From the NCBI RefSeq assembly GCF_019665785.1, contig NZ_CP081149.1, positions 2,108,001 through 2,172,000 on the forward strand: a DNA stretch of 64,000 bases, read 5' to 3'. The notes under the pieces were generated by a model, which was not told the DNA's origin, ran no database searches, and worked only from the letters and a program-made list of their open reading frames with translations. Every line of letters starts with the position of its first letter. The stretch's first letter is position 1. This document shows, one piece after another, positions 8,914-17,105 of the stretch. The position numbers and the translations under genes were made by a program. Source of the stretch: Deefgea piscis. GTDB lineage: Bacteria; Pseudomonadota; Gammaproteobacteria; Burkholderiales; Chitinibacteraceae.

Positions 8914-9675
8914 ATGTCAGATGAAGTGAATGGCGGCATTGCCCCAATTGGCGAGCAAGAAGACATTGCCCCCTACCGCATCACCGCCATTATGGAAATT
9001 GCCTTTGTATTGCGCAATTTAGCGCAAAGCAATGCCAATTTGGCGCTGTATTTTAATGCTGGCCGCGACATGATGTTATCGCGCGTATTAAGTGTCGATA
9101 CTAAAGCGCAGCAATTTATTATTGACGTTGGCGGTCACGAGGCCACCAATACAGCGATCACTCAAGCGAGTAAAGTCTTATTTGTTACGGCATTGGACAA
9201 CGTCAAAATCCAATTTTCTGTTGGTCTTGTTAAACGCTGCCAATTTGAAGGCAAAGCGGCGTTTACGATTCAATTTCCTAGCGATCTGATTAAATTACAG
9301 CGCAGAGAATTCTTTCGCTTACTCACCCCCATCACCAATCCATTAACTTGTGAATTAAGTCTGCCTAATTCGCAAAAAATGCAGCTTGAGCTGCATGATA
9401 TTTCTTTAGGTGGCGCTGGCATTTGGCTGAAAGACGAGCCCAAAGATGATTTTCCGTCCGGTCTGATTTTAAATCAAGTTAATTTTGACTTAGCCAGTGC
9501 TGGCTTTGCAAAAGTAGATATTGAAATTCGCTCTACACATTCAGTTACCATGGCCGATGGTAAAGTGCGTTGGCTATTGGGTGTACGTTTTGTTGACTTG
9601 CCGCGCCCAATCGAGAATAGTTTGCAGCGTTTGCTCGCTAATTTAGAGCGAGAACGTAAAGCCTTGATTGGCTAG
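8914..9675 (+). CDS. YcgR-type flagellar brake, PilZ c-di-GMP receptor
   Basis: 253 residues with an N-terminal YcgR domain (about 20-125) and a C-terminal PilZ domain. The c-di-GMP binding motifs are visible: QRREFFRLLTP (RXXXR type, about residue 129) and DISLGGAGIW (D/NXSXXG). On binding c-di-GMP, YcgR proteins slow flagellar rotation. The gene is preceded by the SCO gene at 22 bases. A terminator hairpin lies about 100 bases downstream. Confidence 0.9.
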   Translation: MSDEVNGGIAPIGEQEDIAPYRITAIMEIAFVLRNLAQSNANLALYFNAGRDMMLSRVLSVDTKAQQFIIDVGGHEATNTAITQASKVLFVTALDNVKIQFSVGLVKRCQFEGKAAFTIQFPSDLIKLQRREFFRLLTPITNPLTCELSLPNSQKMQLELHDISLGGAGIWLKDEPKDDFPSGLILNQVNFDLASAGFAKVDIEIRSTHSVTMADGKVRWLLGVRFVDLPRPIENSLQRLLANLERERKALIG

Positions 9676-9775
9676 TTTTAGACTTTTTAAGTTATCTTTA
9701 CTTGCATCAAAAACGCATTAATCACGCCCCAGGGGCTAGGCACTATTGCCAATTGAGCGAAAAGAAGATAGCCGG

Positions 9776-9806
9776 AATCGATTGCCATGCGCAATCGATT
9801 TTTTTT
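9776..9806 (+). terminator. Intrinsic terminator/possible attenuator before the MFS-acyltransferase gene
   Basis: AATCGATTGC and GCAATCGATT form a perfect 10-bp stem with a 5-base loop, followed by eight T residues. It lies 100 bases after ycgR and 22 bases before the next start codon. An in-frame ATG at 9787 falls in its loop and is therefore not a credible start. A short GCCCC-A-GGGGC hairpin lies upstream (9726-9736). Confidence 0.88.
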
Positions 9807-9828
9807 GTTGCCCCCTGTGGATATCATC

Positions 9829-11379
9829 ATGCATAAGCCAAATCAGTTTGACCTAATGGGTCAGAAGCGTTTTCTACCCTTATTTCTCACGCAGTTTACT
9901 GGCGCATTTAATGACAACTTATTTAAAAATGCGTTTTTGGTTTTAATTGCATTTTATGGTCTCTCCACGGCTGGGCTCAATAGTGCGGTGCTGATTAATA
10001 TGGCCGCCGGGATTTTTATTTTACCCTTTTTTCTTTTTTCAACGCTAGCTGGGCAACTTGCAGAGAAATATGACAAAGCATTATTGGCGCGTTGGATTAA
10101 AGGCATAGAAATCATCATTATGCTGCTAGCGGGCCTTGGATTTATTTGGCATAACGCTGCAATCTTAATGTGCTGTCTATTTTTGATGGGGGTGCATTCT
10201 GCTTTTTTTGGCCCATTAAAATATTCCGTTTTACCGCAATATTTAAAGAGCAATGAAATCCTTGGCGGCAATGGCTTAATCGAGATGGGTACTTTTGTGG
10301 CGATTTTATTAGGACAAATTGCCGGCACATTGATTATTCAGCAACAACCTTATGGCGAAATTTATATTATTATCGCCTGCCTTGGTTTTGCAATCATTGG
10401 CTACTTTTGCAGCCGCGCCATGCCTGCCGCACCGCCCACCGCACCAAATCTAAAAATTGGCTGGAATGTGTTTGCCGAGACCGCAAAAATTCTTTCCCAC
10501 ACCCGAAAAAACAAAACCGTATTTAATAGCTTATTGGGTATTTCTTGGTTTTGGTTTTTTGGCTCAATTTATCTGACGCAATTTCCAAATTTTGCCAAAG
10601 ACACATTGCATGGTGATGCGACTGTATACACATTATTAATGACATTATTTTCACTTGGCGTAGCCATTGGCTCACTACTATGTGAAAAGCTATCTGATGC
10701 GACCGTTGAATTGGGATTGGTGCCATTCGGCTCAATTGGACTTTCAGTATTTGCCATTGATTTATTTTTTGCCAGCCAAAATCTAGCTCCGGCCAGTTAT
10801 ACCGCCTATACATTCTTGACCGGACTCTCTAGCTGGAGAATTATTATTGATATTTTATTGATCGGTGTTTTTGGCGGATTTTTTATTGTGCCTTTATACG
10901 CACTAATTCAAATTCGTACTGAACATGAATTTACCTCACGCGCGATTGCAGCCAATAATATTTTAAATTCATTATTTATGGTCGTTGCAGCAGGAATGAG
11001 TATTGCCTTGCTTGAAGCCGGTTTGAGTGTGTCGCAACTATTATTACTCGCTGGCATTTTAAATGCTCAAGCTCTAGCGGATGGCGAAATCGTGGCTATT
11101 TTTCCTGAAGGGCGAATTACCAGCAATGGCAAAATTAATCGCTTTATGCCGGGCATTGAGCAAATAATTAAAACTACACCCGTGCCGGTCATTCCAATGG
11201 CGCTACAAGGCTTGTGGGGTAGTTTTTTTAGTCGTAAAGATGGTGCCGCCATGCTCAAGATGCCACGCGGCATTTTCTCTAAAATCGGCCTAATCGTTGG
11301 CAAGCCCATTGCACCGGAATCAGTTACCCGATTAAAACTAGAACAAGAAACGCATCTATTGCGTGGCGATTGGCAATAA
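9829..11379 (+). CDS. MFS transporter/acyltransferase fusion with internal in-frame deletion
   Basis: 516 residues from the ATG at 9829. Residues 1-410 are an LplT-like MFS transporter (LTQFTGAFNDNLFKNAF at the start, about 12 membrane helices). The C-terminus is the rear half of a PlsC-type acyltransferase: FPEGRITSNGKINRF, TPVPVIPMALQGLWGSFFSRKDGAAM and a terminal LRGDWQ. As I recall the family, intact fusions run to about 620-640 residues; after the last MFS helix they carry a linker and a HVSXVDAL (HX4D) catalytic block. Here the sequence jumps from LLLLAGILNA directly to QALADGEIVAIFPEGR (junction about 11067), so 110-120 residues including HX4D are absent with the frame kept. Acyltransferase activity is therefore unlikely; lysophospholipid transport could persist. 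Confidence 0.85.
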   Translation: MHKPNQFDLMGQKRFLPLFLTQFTGAFNDNLFKNAFLVLIAFYGLSTAGLNSAVLINMAAGIFILPFFLFSTLAGQLAEKYDKALLARWIKGIEIIIMLLAGLGFIWHNAAILMCCLFLMGVHSAFFGPLKYSVLPQYLKSNEILGGNGLIEMGTFVAILLGQIAGTLIIQQQPYGEIYIIIACLGFAIIGYFCSRAMPAAPPTAPNLKIGWNVFAETAKILSHTRKNKTVFNSLLGISWFWFFGSIYLTQFPNFAKDTLHGDATVYTLLMTLFSLGVAIGSLLCEKLSDATVELGLVPFGSIGLSVFAIDLFFASQNLAPASYTAYTFLTGLSSWRIIIDILLIGVFGGFFIVPLYALIQIRTEHEFTSRAIAANNILNSLFMVVAAGMSIALLEAGLSVSQLLLLAGILNAQALADGEIVAIFPEGRITSNGKINRFMPGIEQIIKTTPVPVIPMALQGLWGSFFSRKDGAAMLKMPRGIFSKIGLIVGKPIAPESVTRLKLEQETHLLRGDWQ

Positions 11380-11452
11380 ATTTATCGGTTTTTTAAACCC
11401 ATACGGCGTTGCATAAATTTTATTTTAGATTTTAATACTTGCACCCATTGAA

Positions 11453-14278
11453 ATGATGCTGGAATATACATCAAAAATTAACAAGGTGTGCGTAATAATG
11501 GGTAATTTTTGTGCAACGGTATTTTTATGTTTGGCATCAGTTGTTGGCTACGCCCAAACCCAAGTTAAAATCTTACCCGTTCTTGCACCAGATATTATTC
11601 AGGGGCAACTAAACAACGGCCTACGTTATTTTATTAAGCCCAATCAACAGCCGAGCAATAAAGTTGAAATGCGTTTAGTCGTTAATGTTGGTTCAATGAG
11701 TGAGAAAGATGATGAATTAGGTGTCGCCCATTTACTTGAGCATATGGCATTTCGTCGAACCAAAAACTTTAAAGCAGGACAAGTCAAATCATTTTTAGAT
11801 AGCCATGGTATGCGTTGGGGGGGCGATAGCAATGCCTTTACCAGTCATGAAAATACAGTTTATATTTTATCCGTTTCACCAGATGATGCGGCTCAGGCAC
11901 TGCAATTACTTGCAGATTGGGCATATCAAATCGAGTTCGATGAAAACGAGCTCAATACCGAGCGAGAAGTCGTACTGAATGAAGAGCGTATTCGTCGCTC
12001 CGACCATGCAATCTATCAATCAATATATAAAACAATTTACCCTAATCAAAACTACGCTAATCGAATGCCAATTGGTGATAGCAAAATCATAAAGAGCATT
12101 CCTCTCGAAAAAGTAAACGCTTTTTATCAGCGCGAATACCAAGCGCAAAAAATGGCTATTTTAGTTTCTGGCGATATCAATCCACGTCAAATTGAAACTC
12201 AAATCAAAAAAAATTTTAATGCCGTGCCTGCCGGCAATCATGCCGTTAACTACCCAAGCCCCGCCGCAACCGATCAGTTACGCCTAGTTAATGAAAATGA
12301 AGTGCAGTCTTTATCACAAGCACGTGTTGGCTGGAATTGGGTTTTACCTAGCGACTCCATGAGTGATGCCGACGCAGCTTTACGCGACTATCAACGTGAA
12401 TTAATCGGCATTATTTTGCAGCGCCGACTTTCTAATTTGGCACAAAACCAAGACAGTGCACTCAGTGACGCTATTTGGCTAAATTCGCACGGCACGGATT
12501 TACCAACTAGACAAATTCAATATGGTTTTTTTGTTAATGCAAAAAATAATCGCAGCCAAGAGGCATTACGCCAGTTATATCGAGAAATTGTTCGCGCCAA
12601 ACAGTTTGGTTTTAGTGCTGAAGAATTAAACAGTGCATTTGAAACCAGAAAAGCCATGATTGGAACAAATTGGGATAACTTAGCTTGGGCCAATCAACTA
12701 TTTATGCATTATCGTTTTGCTGAGTCAGTTCGCAATCCAGCAGATTACCCAACTCAACACCAGCGTTTTTTTGATGCGACTCAAGCTGCTGATTTGCAAA
12801 AATTAATGACTGATATTTTGGCCTATCCTGATCAAGTGGTTTACGCACTAAAATCCACGCGAGTCCAGTCGGAAGATCATATTAACCGACTTTGGCTAAA
12901 GGACTTAATCGCTGAAGTCCAAGCAGAAACCTTAACACCAGTAACAACGAATACCACACGAAATCAATTGCTGGGCACCTTACCCACCAAAGGTAAAATT
13001 ATTCGTTCAATAGAGGATGACGCCAATAAAAGTACACTTTGGCAATTAAGTAATGGCATTGAAGTCCTCACCATTGCGCCACAAAGTACAACAGAAAACA
13101 TTGGTTTTGCTGCGCAGGCTTTGGGCGGAATCACCGCGCTGAGCGCTGATTTATACCCCGCAGCTAGAATATTGCCAGAGTATTTATTACGCGCCGGACT
13201 AGATGGAATGCACCCAAATGACATTGAGCGCATCATGAGCAACAAACAAACCAAACTACTACCGTTTGTTGGCGTGGACACCCATGGTTTTTCTGGAGTG
13301 AGTATTCCAAAAGATATTGAAGCATTATTACAGCTTAATTATCTCGCATTGACCACCGCCAGCGATGACAATGCAGAAGCTGCTAACGTGAGTCGTGAAC
13401 TGGCTTTACAAAACATGGCTAAAAATGATGAATTAAGTTTAGCCAATACCTTAAATCAATTACGCTATCAAACGCCGGATTTATTTCCTAGCAATCGAAA
13501 AATGCTCAGCCCTTTTTATGAAGCCTCGTTAGCCCAATTAAAAACGGCCAAGCAGCAGCTTTATGGCAATCCGGGGGCGTTTCGTTTTGTCATCACCGGT
13601 GTCGCCAATGATAAAAACACCGAAGCTTTGCTCGAGCAGTACCTAGCAAGCCTACCTAGCCAGAAGTCAAATCTGCCACAGATAAGTACACTACCTCAAG
13701 TGCCGGTCAAAGAAGTGCAATTAGGATGGGCCAATACAGGCGCATATCGCCATTGGCAAGCATATCTACCTGTAAAGGCAAACGCAGAAAATGAATGGCA
13801 GTTAACCGCGATGGCTGATTTATTGCATCAGCGCCTTCTCGACGGACTAAGAGAGAAAACGGGCAATATTTATTGGCTTTCACTGGTTCCCAATCGCAAT
13901 ACACCGCAAGGTTTAACCCTAGGCTTTGCCTATCGTACCGATGCTGCGCACTGCGAACAAAGTAGCAAAACAGTTCTCAATGAATTAATTAAGCTGCGAC
14001 AAACCGCGCCTAGCACAACCGAAGTTAGCGCCATTCATGATCGACTAAGAAAATCTAACGCCGAACGGGTCAATATGCCTATTCTATACGCACTGTCTTA
14101 CGCCACAGCTTGGTTAAGAAATGGTAATGCGTCGAGTAATCAACCCGATTTAAGCCAAATCACCGCGCAGTCTTTACACTCCGCAGCACAAATCTGGTTT
14201 CAGCCTCAGCACTGGGCGATTGGCAATTATATGTGTGACGATGTCGTCGATTTACAGCAACTAGTTAGCACCCAATAA
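11453..14278 (+). CDS. PqqL-like M16 family zinc metallopeptidase, secreted
   Basis: A 941-residue two-repeat M16B protease resembling E. coli PqqL in length and order. The inverted zinc motif HLLEH follows DELGVAH (about residue 95), and ERIRRSD-type glutamates follow about 75 residues later. The C-terminal half lacks the zinc site, as expected. A signal peptide ending near VVGYAQT directs it to the periplasm. The start is uncertain: ATG at 11453/11456 gives lysines before the hydrophobic core but has no Shine-Dalgarno sequence; ATG at 11498 has AAGGTG but leaves an uncharged n-region. A terminator shared with the converging gene follows. Confidence 0.88.
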   Translation: MMLEYTSKINKVCVIMGNFCATVFLCLASVVGYAQTQVKILPVLAPDIIQGQLNNGLRYFIKPNQQPSNKVEMRLVVNVGSMSEKDDELGVAHLLEHMAFRRTKNFKAGQVKSFLDSHGMRWGGDSNAFTSHENTVYILSVSPDDAAQALQLLADWAYQIEFDENELNTEREVVLNEERIRRSDHAIYQSIYKTIYPNQNYANRMPIGDSKIIKSIPLEKVNAFYQREYQAQKMAILVSGDINPRQIETQIKKNFNAVPAGNHAVNYPSPAATDQLRLVNENEVQSLSQARVGWNWVLPSDSMSDADAALRDYQRELIGIILQRRLSNLAQNQDSALSDAIWLNSHGTDLPTRQIQYGFFVNAKNNRSQEALRQLYREIVRAKQFGFSAEELNSAFETRKAMIGTNWDNLAWANQLFMHYRFAESVRNPADYPTQHQRFFDATQAADLQKLMTDILAYPDQVVYALKSTRVQSEDHINRLWLKDLIAEVQAETLTPVTTNTTRNQLLGTLPTKGKIIRSIEDDANKSTLWQLSNGIEVLTIAPQSTTENIGFAAQALGGITALSADLYPAARILPEYLLRAGLDGMHPNDIERIMSNKQTKLLPFVGVDTHGFSGVSIPKDIEALLQLNYLALTTASDDNAEAANVSRELALQNMAKNDELSLANTLNQLRYQTPDLFPSNRKMLSPFYEASLAQLKTAKQQLYGNPGAFRFVITGVANDKNTEALLEQYLASLPSQKSNLPQISTLPQVPVKEVQLGWANTGAYRHWQAYLPVKANAENEWQLTAMADLLHQRLLDGLREKTGNIYWLSLVPNRNTPQGLTLGFAYRTDAAHCEQSSKTVLNELIKLRQTAPSTTEVSAIHDRLRKSNAERVNMPILYALSYATAWLRNGNASSNQPDLSQITAQSLHSAAQIWFQPQHWAIGNYMCDDVVDLQQLVSTQ

Positions 14279-14280
14279 AA

Positions 14281-14310
14281 AATAGGCCGCGATCTAAGCG
14301 GCCTATTTTT
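14281..14310. terminator. Bidirectional terminator between M16 protease and retropepsin genes
   Basis: AATAGGCCGC and GCGGCCTATT pair perfectly around GATCTAA. An A-run precedes and a T-run follows, so it can stop both converging genes. Confidence 0.9.
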
Positions 14311-14322
14311 ATTCACAATCAA

Positions 14323-14814
14323 TCAATTCTTATCGATCAGTTTTAAATGCATTTGTTGGTCTTGGGTGCGAATATCAAAGTGTCGAATGATATTCATCCC
14401 CAGCAATACTTCATCACCCAAGTTGGGCAACACACCCACTCGGACGTTTTCAAAACGAAACGGGCCAAAACTTAACTCACTCAGTCTAGATTCGTAACCG
14501 GCCACCTCGCCATTGGCGGTGCGGGCAATAAACGATTCGCCGCGCGGCAAGTCTAGGCGTTCAGCCAAGCGCTCACTTAGCGTGATGGAAGTCGCCCCCG
14601 TATCGAGCAATAGCGTGACCGCAGCACCATTGATATGGCCGTTAATCCGAAAATGACCATCTCTGGCTCGCTGCAAAGTGAGCTCAGTGGTATTGCCAGT
14701 TTGGACGATCTGCATTTTGGGCTGATATTGCTGAGCAATAAAGCTACTAAACACCCAATAAATCAACGCTAACACCAGCGCCCAAACCAAGAAAATAACC
14801 CAATTTGATCGCAT
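14323..14814 (-). CDS. Membrane-anchored retropepsin-like aspartic protease (TIGR02281 type)
   Basis: 163 residues from an ATG at 14814 preceded by AAGG; an in-frame GTG two codons upstream is less likely. One N-terminal membrane helix (VIFLVWALVLALIYWVF) is followed by a single-lobe aspartic protease domain with the active site LLLDTGATSITLS (Asp about residue 72) and the second hydrophobic-glycine motif VLLGMNIIRHFDI. Such proteins would dimerise like retroviral proteases and face the periplasm. Substrates are unknown. Confidence 0.87.
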   Translation of the reverse strand: MRSNWVIFLVWALVLALIYWVFSSFIAQQYQPKMQIVQTGNTTELTLQRARDGHFRINGHINGAAVTLLLDTGATSITLSERLAERLDLPRGESFIARTANGEVAGYESRLSELSFGPFRFENVRVGVLPNLGDEVLLGMNIIRHFDIRTQDQQMHLKLIDKN

Positions 14815-14875
14815 AACCACCCTTAGGTATTACCCGCCAGATTAATATCATCATTGCTTGGCGGGCAATACATCA

Positions 14876-16807
14876 TCACACTGACAGGTTGTCGATTTCT
14901 TCGCTCACACTCACCCAGGCGAGCTCACGCTCGGCGAGTTTTTCTTTGAGCTTGAGTTCGCTCGCCAAGATTTTTTGCAACGCGTCTTTACGCTCAGGCA
15001 AATACAAGGTTTCATCGGCCAAAGTACTGGTAATGGAGGCTTGCTCGGCGCTAATTCGCGCCATTTCAGCTTCAATACGCGCTAAATCTTTTTCCAGCGG
15101 TTTTCGCGCATTGGCCAATTTTTGCCGTGCTTCGGCTTCAAGGCGTTTTTGCTCTTTTCGATTCACCGTTGGCGCTGTGCTATTGCTGCTTACACTGGCG
15201 GCGGCCACTACGGCAGACTTGTCGCTACTGCGTTTTTCTTGACTGTAACGCGTGTAATCGTCCAAATCGCCATCAAAAGGCTGAACTTTGCCGTCTTCAA
15301 TCAACCAAAAATCATCAACCGTGGCGCGCAAAATGTGCCGATCATGCGAAACGACAATCAAAGCGCCATCAAAATCTTGTAGCGCAAAGGTTAACGCTTC
15401 ACGCATTTCGATGTCCAAGTGATTGGTTGGTTCATCGAGTAGCAAGAGATTTGGTTTTTGCCAAATCAGCAAAGCCAAGGCCAAACGTGCTTTTTCGCCG
15501 CCAGAAAATGGCGCAATCGGATTGAGCGCCATCTGGCCGTGAAAATTAAATCCACCCAAGAAATTACGATGCTCTTGCTCGCGGGTGGTTGGGTCGATTT
15601 TTTGCATATGCCACAGCGGCGACTCATCAATGCGCAAGTATTCCAGCTGATGCTGGGCAAAGTAACCAATTTTTAAGCCTTTACCTTCAGTACGAATCCC
15701 CGACAGCAAATCTTGCTCACCGGCTAATGAGCGAATAAACGTTGATTTACCAGCACCATTCACCCCGAGCAAACCCAAACGCGCAGAGTTATCAACGGAA
15801 AGATTAATGCCCGATAAAATCGGATGATCTGCGCTGTAACCTGCTGACGCCATTTCGAGATGCACCAAAGGATTAGGGCTTGAATCTGGTTCGCGGAAAG
15901 AGAAATTAAATGGCGAATCGACATGGGCGGCAGCGATTTTCTCCATTTTTTCTAATGCTTTCACTCGGCTTTGCGCCTGCTTGGCTTTACTGGCCTTGGC
16001 TTTAAAGCGGGTAATAAAGCTTTCTAAATGGGCGATTTGTCGTTGCTGCTTATCAAAAGCTTGTGATTGCTGCGCTAATCGCTCAGCACATTGATTTTCA
16101 AAATCTTCGTAAGTACCGGTGTAAACGGTGAGTTGCGCGTTATCAACGTGCAAAATTTGTTTGATCGTACTGTCCAAGAAGTCGCGATCATGCGAAATAA
16201 TCAACAACATGCCAGGATAGGTTTTGAGCCATTCTTCCAGCCAAACCACGGTTTCTAAATCCAAGTGATTGGTGGGTTCATCCAGCAGCAACAAGTCTGA
16301 GCGGCACATCAACGCTTGCGCCAAATTTAAACGCATTCGCCAGCCACCGGAAAAACTCGATACCGGACGTGAATTTTCTTCTAAAGAAAAGCCTAAACCG
16401 GCGAGTAATTTGGCAGCGCGCGCTTGCGCGGTATAGCCGTCAATGGCTTCAAGGCGAGCAAATAGCTCACCATGCGCCATGCCATCATCATCGGCGTCGT
16501 AAGTAATCGCGGCAATTTCGGCTTCGATTTTGCGCAGCTCAACATCACCATCAAGAACGTAATCCAGCGCCGAGCACGGCAAAGCTGGGGTTTCTTGCGC
16601 AACGTGCGCAATCGCCACTCGAGGTGGCATTTCTAAATCGCCTTCATCAGCATGAATTTCATCACGCAATAAGGCAAAAAAACTGGATTTACCCGCGCCA
16701 TTGGCTCCAACTACCCCAGTTTTTGAGCCAGGTTGTAGTGTGAGTTCGACACGATTAAGGAGCACCTTGGTGCCGCGACGGAGTGTGAGTGTTTTAAGTC
16801 TGATCAT
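14876..16807 (-). CDS. yheS: ABC-F ATPase YheS-type
   Basis: 643 residues with two ABC modules and no membrane segments. First module: Walker A GANGAGKSS (about 34-42), signature FSGGWRMRLNLAQAL, Walker B LLLLDEPTNHLD. Then the ABC-F linker rich in Lys/Gln (RFKAKASKAKQAQSRVKALE), and a second module with GVNGAGKST, FSGGEKARLALALL and LLLDEPTNHLD. A charged coiled coil closes the protein. Sequence and length match E. coli YheS (637). ABC-F proteins act on ribosomes at the E site. It stands alone, 61 bases upstream of the retropepsin gene on the same strand. Confidence 0.93.
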   Translation of the reverse strand: MIRLKTLTLRRGTKVLLNRVELTLQPGSKTGVVGANGAGKSSFFALLRDEIHADEGDLEMPPRVAIAHVAQETPALPCSALDYVLDGDVELRKIEAEIAAITYDADDDGMAHGELFARLEAIDGYTAQARAAKLLAGLGFSLEENSRPVSSFSGGWRMRLNLAQALMCRSDLLLLDEPTNHLDLETVVWLEEWLKTYPGMLLIISHDRDFLDSTIKQILHVDNAQLTVYTGTYEDFENQCAERLAQQSQAFDKQQRQIAHLESFITRFKAKASKAKQAQSRVKALEKMEKIAAAHVDSPFNFSFREPDSSPNPLVHLEMASAGYSADHPILSGINLSVDNSARLGLLGVNGAGKSTFIRSLAGEQDLLSGIRTEGKGLKIGYFAQHQLEYLRIDESPLWHMQKIDPTTREQEHRNFLGGFNFHGQMALNPIAPFSGGEKARLALALLIWQKPNLLLLDEPTNHLDIEMREALTFALQDFDGALIVVSHDRHILRATVDDFWLIEDGKVQPFDGDLDDYTRYSQEKRSSDKSAVVAAASVSSNSTAPTVNRKEQKRLEAEARQKLANARKPLEKDLARIEAEMARISAEQASITSTLADETLYLPERKDALQKILASELKLKEKLAERELAWVSVSEEIDNLSV

Positions 16808-17105
16808 AGGGCAAGATTCTAACAGAGCTAGCCGCAGGGATTGCCTTTGCGACCAGGAAAATTACCCAGTTTACTGAAAAATAATGCCACTTGAATGCAT
16901 CTAACGCGAAGATCAGCCCAATCCATGCGTATCAACACGGCAAATGATCGAGATTACCCACCAAGAACGATCGACGTGCGCGACGAAGACTTTAGCTAAA
17001 GCACGGCGCCACCGTAGGCATAAAGGTAGTGGGCCGCCTTATGGCAAATCGGAAAAGCCGATGGACATATCCACGCCGTCGTTTTTCAGCCAACACATTT
17101 CAAAT
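16808..17105. other. Non-coding stretch, no feature recognised
   Basis: About 300 bases between the DUF1631 gene stop and the yheS start (both minus strand). It should hold the yheS promoter. A short plus-strand ORF is present but has no Shine-Dalgarno sequence or protein-like composition. I see no tRNA, repeat or terminator of good quality. Confidence 0.4.

Noticed and set aside
9676-9775. Riboswitch (c-di-GMP-I, fluoride, glycine, TPP) in the leader after ycgR
   Set aside because: I compared the conserved core bases from memory and found no convincing match; only a terminator and a small hairpin can be supported.
9787-9828. Upstream ATG for the MFS-acyltransferase fusion
   Set aside because: It lies in the loop of an intrinsic terminator; MHKPNQFDLMGQKRF from 9829 matches the family start.
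11498-11500. Alternative M16 protease start with better Shine-Dalgarno sequence
   Set aside because: Not excluded, but it would give a signal peptide without positive n-region; the longer start is listed with the doubt noted.
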